Shown in pieces: positions 59,393-64,000 of a DNA stretch of 64,000 nt. Below the pieces are notes generated by a model, which worked only from the letters and a program-made list of their open reading frames with translations, did not search any database and was not told the DNA's origin. This DNA is from Epiperipatus broadwayi. Its lineage: Eukaryota; Onychophora; Udeonychophora; Euonychophora; Peripatidae. Numbering within the stretch: the first letter of the stretch is position 1; the number at the start of each line of letters is the position of its first letter. The stretch covers positions 1,798,001 through 1,862,000 of the forward strand of contig JAQFVV010000182.1 in the NCBI GenBank assembly GCA_028023455.1, in the 5' to 3' direction. Both the position numbers and the translations under genes were made by a program.

Positions 59393-60635
59393 CACCACTA
59401 ACAATAGTCCATAGGTGAAGCTCTTACTGGAAAGTCATCCTCTTCACAGCTCAGTTAAGAGCACCTTTTATATTTATTTGGCCCTTTAAAGGCCTTACTT
59501 TGCTGCTAATGTATTCTTTAATTCACTAAATCTCAATTTTAGTGCATTTTTAACACAATTTCCCTATGTCTACCTTGTGCTTATCAGCATTTAACTACCT
59601 CATTCCATCCCCCCTGTTTTGGTGGGTGGTTCAACTGTTTCATGGACCATAAAGGGTTTTATTCCCTCTTAGACTCTTAAATATTTCTTCTACTCCAATT
59701 TTCCTGTCACTCAGAACTTGTTTATAAAGGTTTTTGCATGTTGTTCCAGTTATTTAGGTATTTTTAATTATCTTTTTTCTCAGATCCCCCTCCTCTGGGC
59801 TAACTAATCGCTTAAAATTCCACTCAATTTTCACATTACTTAACTAAAATTATTAATAACAAGTTTTCCAGTGTTTTTTTTTTTTTTGCTTTTACATCAA
59901 TATATTTAATTTTTCCATTTCGAAATTGCTTTCTTCATATTACTTTTCATTCTTTCAAATGTTTTAAAGATGTCCACTGCCCCTAGTGTAAAAAATGTGC
60001 AGAGGCCTAAACTACATGAACTAAAACCTTCAAAATTATCCAAATTGTATCCAAATCATATCTCAAACAAAACTTAACTAAAAACATTATCACCAAAATA
60101 CTTATTTCAAAGTTTCCATCTCCTTGCCCTCTGGATTTTCCTCCCTTTCATGCCGTGGAATGCTCTATCAAATATAAAAAGCAAGCCAAAAAGAACAACA
60201 TGACCAATCATAATGTCATTCCAAGTACTATGTGGAAAATTAAAATTACTCATTTACAAAGGACAAATATATCAGCCTGTTGCATCTAAGCATAACTCAG
60301 AAATTTCCTCATTCATCCCTGAAACCTCTAAGACTTAACATATAACAATTCCTTCAAAGTTAATGTCACAGATGGATCCTTCTATCAATCCACCAGGGCA
60401 ACCAAGCCTATCAACATTGCTCCTCACCAAAGACTCTCCTTTGCCTGCACTACACACCCTTTCCATATCCCCTTCCCATTTCATATGTATTTCCTTCTCC
60501 TTCACAATATTGTAATTGAATTTCATTTTGCCATGTAATCATCTCTTTGTAAACCTTTTTTAACGGTTGTATATTTTGTCTTTTTGATGAATAAAAGCTT
60601 TCATCACTGAGAGAGAAAAAAACACCACTAACAAT
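59393..60635 (+). mobile_element. 1.2-kb retroposon with 13-bp target-site duplication and A-tail
   Basis: CACCACTAACAAT occurs at 59,393-59,405 and exactly at 60,623-60,635. The 1,217 bases between are C/T-rich, unlike the flanks, and end with AATAAA-containing text (TTTTTGATGAATAAAAGC), then a short A run directly before the second repeat. That is the structure of a retrotransposed RNA inserted by LINE machinery. The 3' end resembles that of the 50.5-56.1 kb LINE (TTTTTGATGAACAATAAAGT). A short start, MSTAPSVKNVQRPKLHELK, at about 59,970 is placed like an ORF1 start but soon stops. Probably an internally deleted relative of that LINE or a non-autonomous partner. Confidence 0.82.
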
Positions 60636-60639
60636 GATC

Positions 60640-61860
60640 AAATATATTTATTTGATATTAATAGTCTCTTATCTAGACATTCAAACGTCTTTGAGCAGCT
60701 ATACACACAGACACAAACCTATGATTAAAGTTATGCTGACTTAATCAATAAATGCAGTAGTGAATTGGTGTATTATTTTCTTTTTATAAAAGAATAAACA
60801 TACACCTCTTAAATTACATTTAATCAGTTAAAAAAATGGTCTACATTCATTTTGGAAAGTATGCATCCTGTCATACCAAGTACTTTATCATACATACACA
60901 TGTGTATATATAAAAATACTGACATTTTATAAAAATGCAATCAGTTTTCTTAATCACTTTCACACAAAACTCACTCATTATTATAATTAAAAGCAATCTT
61001 AGAAGCAATTAAAATATCTCCTCTACTGAATAATGACCAATTGCTATAAATTACTTCAATCATCTAAAATAGGAACAATTAGTATCAATAATATCAAATG
61101 CCTAGCAAGCAATCATTTAAATTGAATAACTTTCTAACATTTTTCATTTTGATACTAGATATGATCACCTTTCCATGTTATAAAAATGAGAAAAAAATAA
61201 AACATTATTTTTTTAAAAAACAAAAACAAATGCTATTAAATAAAAAATATAATAATAACATAATGAGTATGTAGTACATAACAATAAAAATTTAGTATAA
61301 ATGAAATAAACTATAGCTTATAAATGACTATGATGAGAAGAAAAAAATGTGTAATCTTATTGAGCAGAGAATATTTGATGAAAATATATTGAATTGTCAT
61401 AATTTAAACTACAAAAGTCAAATTTCATGCACTTATATCTATGGCAACATCTTTTTTAGATAAATATTTTAATGTGTATTGATAATCATTTATTAAGTAG
61501 AGATTATCATATTTTTAGCCCAAATATATACTTTAAACTTTAATTAAAACTATATATCAATTTTTCTTAAACCAATCATAAAAAATAATTAATTTCATTC
61601 CTTTTTTTTCCATGCATATCTTAAATGCACTCGTTAATCCCTATTTCTCTATATGTATACATTTATATTTATGTCAGTAAAGTGTGTGAGATAGAATGTA
61701 GACTACACTATTTCTTAATTATTTTATGTGCACTAAGTGAAAAACATAAAAATGTAATGATCTTAGAATATGCTTGGTAGAGAGACCACAACAAACCTAA
61801 ATTAGACATTGATATATATATTGACAAATATAAATTCTTTACAAATTAAGAATTATGCAC
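60640..61860. other. AT-rich DNA; one small repeat copy
   Basis: No gene. A partial member of the 29.9-31.0 kb repeat family lies at about 61,480-61,600 (TAATCATTTATTAAGTAGAG, then ATACTTTAAACTT). Confidence 0.4.
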
Positions 61861-62590
61861 AGAAAGCTTAATAGTGAATTAAAATGTGAAACAAATAATA
61901 TGGGAGAGAATTGTTGCAATAGAAAAGTAACAAGATAGAAAAATTACAAAGAAAAACTGATTTTAATTTAATAGAAAATAGAAAAAAAGATTTTGGTTGA
62001 GAAAGACAGTACATGAATGAAATTATAAGTGATTGAAAAAATATAAATAATTTATTGCGGAGTGATATAAATAATAAACCTGAGATGTCACATGACATTA
62101 GAGCAAGAGATAATTTAAGCATAACAATTTCACTTGAAGTGACAGTAAATATTTTTTTATTTTATTTATTTATATGAGAATCAATTCCAAAACTTAGCAT
62201 TTAAAATACCATTCTACTATCACACTAAAAATGCATAAGGCATACTATAAGTTTTCATGTATACTGTTTGTAAATTATGCACATGAGAATGTAATAGATT
62301 GTATCATAATAAAATACAATTGTAAAAGATTTGAATAAAATATAAACACAAAAGTGATACAATTCTGATTAAATTATTAAAGATTTTGAGGAGAAAGAAG
62401 TTAATGTTAATATTTGTAATGTGATACTTGATTTAGTGAAGGATCATTCTATTTTTTTTTCAACGGTTATAATTCCAGTAGAGAAAAGGGATAATGTAAT
62501 AAAATATGAAGATTTTAAAATAATAAGATTAATGTTACATACAATTTAAGCATTTGAGAATCTTGAAAGACAGAAATATTTCCAGTAGAA
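61860..62590 (+). mobile_element. LINE reverse-transcriptase fragment, copy 2
   Basis: Parallel to 32,040-32,570. The clearest protein text is at about 62,468-62,535, where the plus strand reads VIIPVEKRDNVIKYEDFKII, matching the IP-x-KK-x4-C-x-x-FR-I segment just before RT motif A of RTE-like LINEs. Other motifs are absent or mutated. The 84-codon minus-strand frame at 61,868-62,122 is antisense and incidental. Confidence 0.6.
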
Positions 62591-62830
62591 TTAACATTAT
62601 GAGAATTTGATTTACAAATATCAAACTTTCTGTATTAACAACTTTGACATTACCCATTTCAAATAAATACATTAATGATAATCATTTATTAAACTAGAGA
62701 TTATCATATATTTAATATCAGACATAAACTCAATTAAAGATTAATGTTTTTTAAACAAAAACACAAAAAATAATTAATCCAGCTTCATTTTTCTTTCCAT
62801 GTGTAACACTAAACAAATGATGAAGATATG
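62590..62830 (+). repeat. Member of the 29.9-31.0 kb repeat family
   Basis: GATTTACAAATATCAAACTT, ATAATCATTTATTAAACTAGAGATTATC-like text and a tail AGCTTCATTTTTCT follow the family order. Non-coding. Confidence 0.65.
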
Positions 62831-64000
62831 TGTAAAAGATTGTGATCCGGACCAACTGAAAGTCCTGATTTAGCAAGATATACATCTTGGAGATTTTTTA
62901 TATTTTTCAAATGTTTTTATTCATAAATTTCAAGCATTGGTGAAGGAATGAATGTTTTAAATATATGAAAATAGATTTTACATGTTTATTATATATGAAA
63001 AGCAGTTTTGATTTAGAAAAGATAAAGGGAAATGAGATTACTGGAGTGTCAGAATTACAGCTTAAAGATATATGAAGAAAGAAAGAAAGATTATTTGTTT
63101 CATTAATCTTGTCAAGACAACAGTAAACCTAAAATAAATTGGATTATTTAGTTAAATATTTTGGAGGAAAAAAATGTACATATGTACTAATATGTGATTA
63201 TTTTATTTTAAACTACCCCCCCCCCCCACCAAATATTCTCACCTTTTGTTTAGTCTTTTGTGTAGATTTAACAAATTTAAAAAATACTAGCTAAAAGCTA
63301 ATTTTCTTTGTACAAAACTTTAAAATATAATTACTCTGCACATAGATTCCTGTACATGGATGTTTATAGAAGAATATACATTTATGAGAATATTTATTTC
63401 ATATATATCATCTTAATTGTATAATAAGCCTTTACAATTAATTATATAGCCATAAAATTGAGTTACTAAAATAAACTATATCAAAAAGATTGTGGGAAAC
63501 TATCACCAGTGATGATCAAGTATTAAATTATGGCCATGTATTTTTATTGCCTATTTACCCCTACCTGCCTTCTGGAGAAAAAATAAATATACAGATAGAA
63601 TGCTATTAATTTGACTATCTATTGTCTAACAATTTCTATTATCCAAACAAACGTTTTACAATAAATAAATAGTTTATACATACATTTGTAAACAAAATTA
63701 AAAGAAAAAACACTCAGTAAATATTTATAAATTAATAAACTTAATTTCAATAAGCTGCATGAGTTTTTTCCTCCTATAAATTAATAGTTTAAACTTATAA
63801 TGAGGGAATAAAAAAATCCATTCTTGAAATCCAAAATAATTCACATTTCCTGAAATTAGGAATTTTGAATTAACGGTGTTTTACATGTATATACAATCAT
63901 ATGCAAATGTGGGTATTTGAAAGAAGTGGATGAAGTTAAAAGAATACAACAATCACTTTTCAATAAATACATGAATTACTAATTATTCTTAATTAGGTTA
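62831..64000. other. AT-rich DNA; C12 run and one dispersed repeat
   Basis: C12 at 63,216-63,227 is followed by ACCAA, as at 25,003. The dispersed repeat of 2,437-2,580 recurs at 63,437-63,560 (TATAGCCATAAAATTGAGTT, then GGGAAACTATCACCAGTGAT). No gene seen to the window end. Confidence 0.5.

Noticed and set aside
60335-60641. Two overlapping minus-strand frames as a gene
   Set aside because: They fall inside the retroposon bounded by the 13-bp duplication and run antisense to its A-tail; no motif.

Overview
The window is very AT-rich nuclear DNA (by eye about three quarters A+T; not counted) of eukaryotic type. It has intron-type splice signals, AATAAA polyadenylation signals, no operons and no ribosome binding sites. 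Degenerate RTE-like LINEs and ZBED5/SCAND3-type hAT transposases point to an animal, most likely an invertebrate with a low-GC genome. I cannot name the phylum from sequence alone. Almost everything recognisable is mobile DNA or its debris. No rRNA gene, intact tRNA gene, CRISPR array or complete host gene is visible.

Layout. 1-1225: 5' part of an RTE-like LINE (minus strand). About 3.3-5.4 kb: degenerate hAT transposase gene (plus). 7.2-7.5 kb: foldback element, with a relative at 17.3-17.6 kb. 12.15-14.9 kb: heavily mutated LINE of a different clade (plus). 16.4-17.1 kb: degenerate tandem repeat of roughly 180-230 bp. 18.3-19.9 kb: cluster of ~430-bp units in direct and inverted order. 20.3 kb: complete tRNA-derived SINE with a 16-bp target-site duplication. 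25.1-25.5 kb: 3' end of another RTE-like LINE. 28.9-31.0 kb: foldbacks and diverged copies of one repeat family. 32.0-32.6 and 61.9-62.6 kb: paralogous reverse-transcriptase fragments. 33.6-38.1 kb: RTE-like copy carrying two nested insertions. 39.43-42.12 kb: hAT element with inverted termini and an 8-bp duplication. 42.5-45.9 kb: nearly full-length RTE-like LINE (minus). 50.5-56.1 kb: a long, younger two-ORF LINE (plus) of different composition. 56.4-56.8 kb: a foldback. 59.4-60.6 kb: a 1.2-kb retroposon with a 13-bp duplication.

Host-gene signal is thin and all on the minus strand: a splice-flanked internal exon at 57.5-57.7 kb; a candidate first coding exon at 48.28-48.36 kb with a promoter-like, CpG-containing upstream region (ETS-like site, CCAAT box, upstream ORF, hairpin); and a candidate last exon with polyadenylation signals at 38.7-38.85 kb. 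The last two could be the ends of one ~10-kb gene whose intron holds the hAT and RTE copies. Their reading phases do not join directly, so at least one further exon would be needed.

The parts do not form a pathway. The window records successive transposition: LINE machinery (RTE-like and the 50.5-kb family) probably moved the SINE and the 59.4-kb retroposon, and hAT transposases probably moved the short inverted-terminus elements. I found no convincing evidence of an undescribed functional system. The most informative items are the datable nested insertions, the foldback elements with tRNA-like ends, and the unassigned exons.
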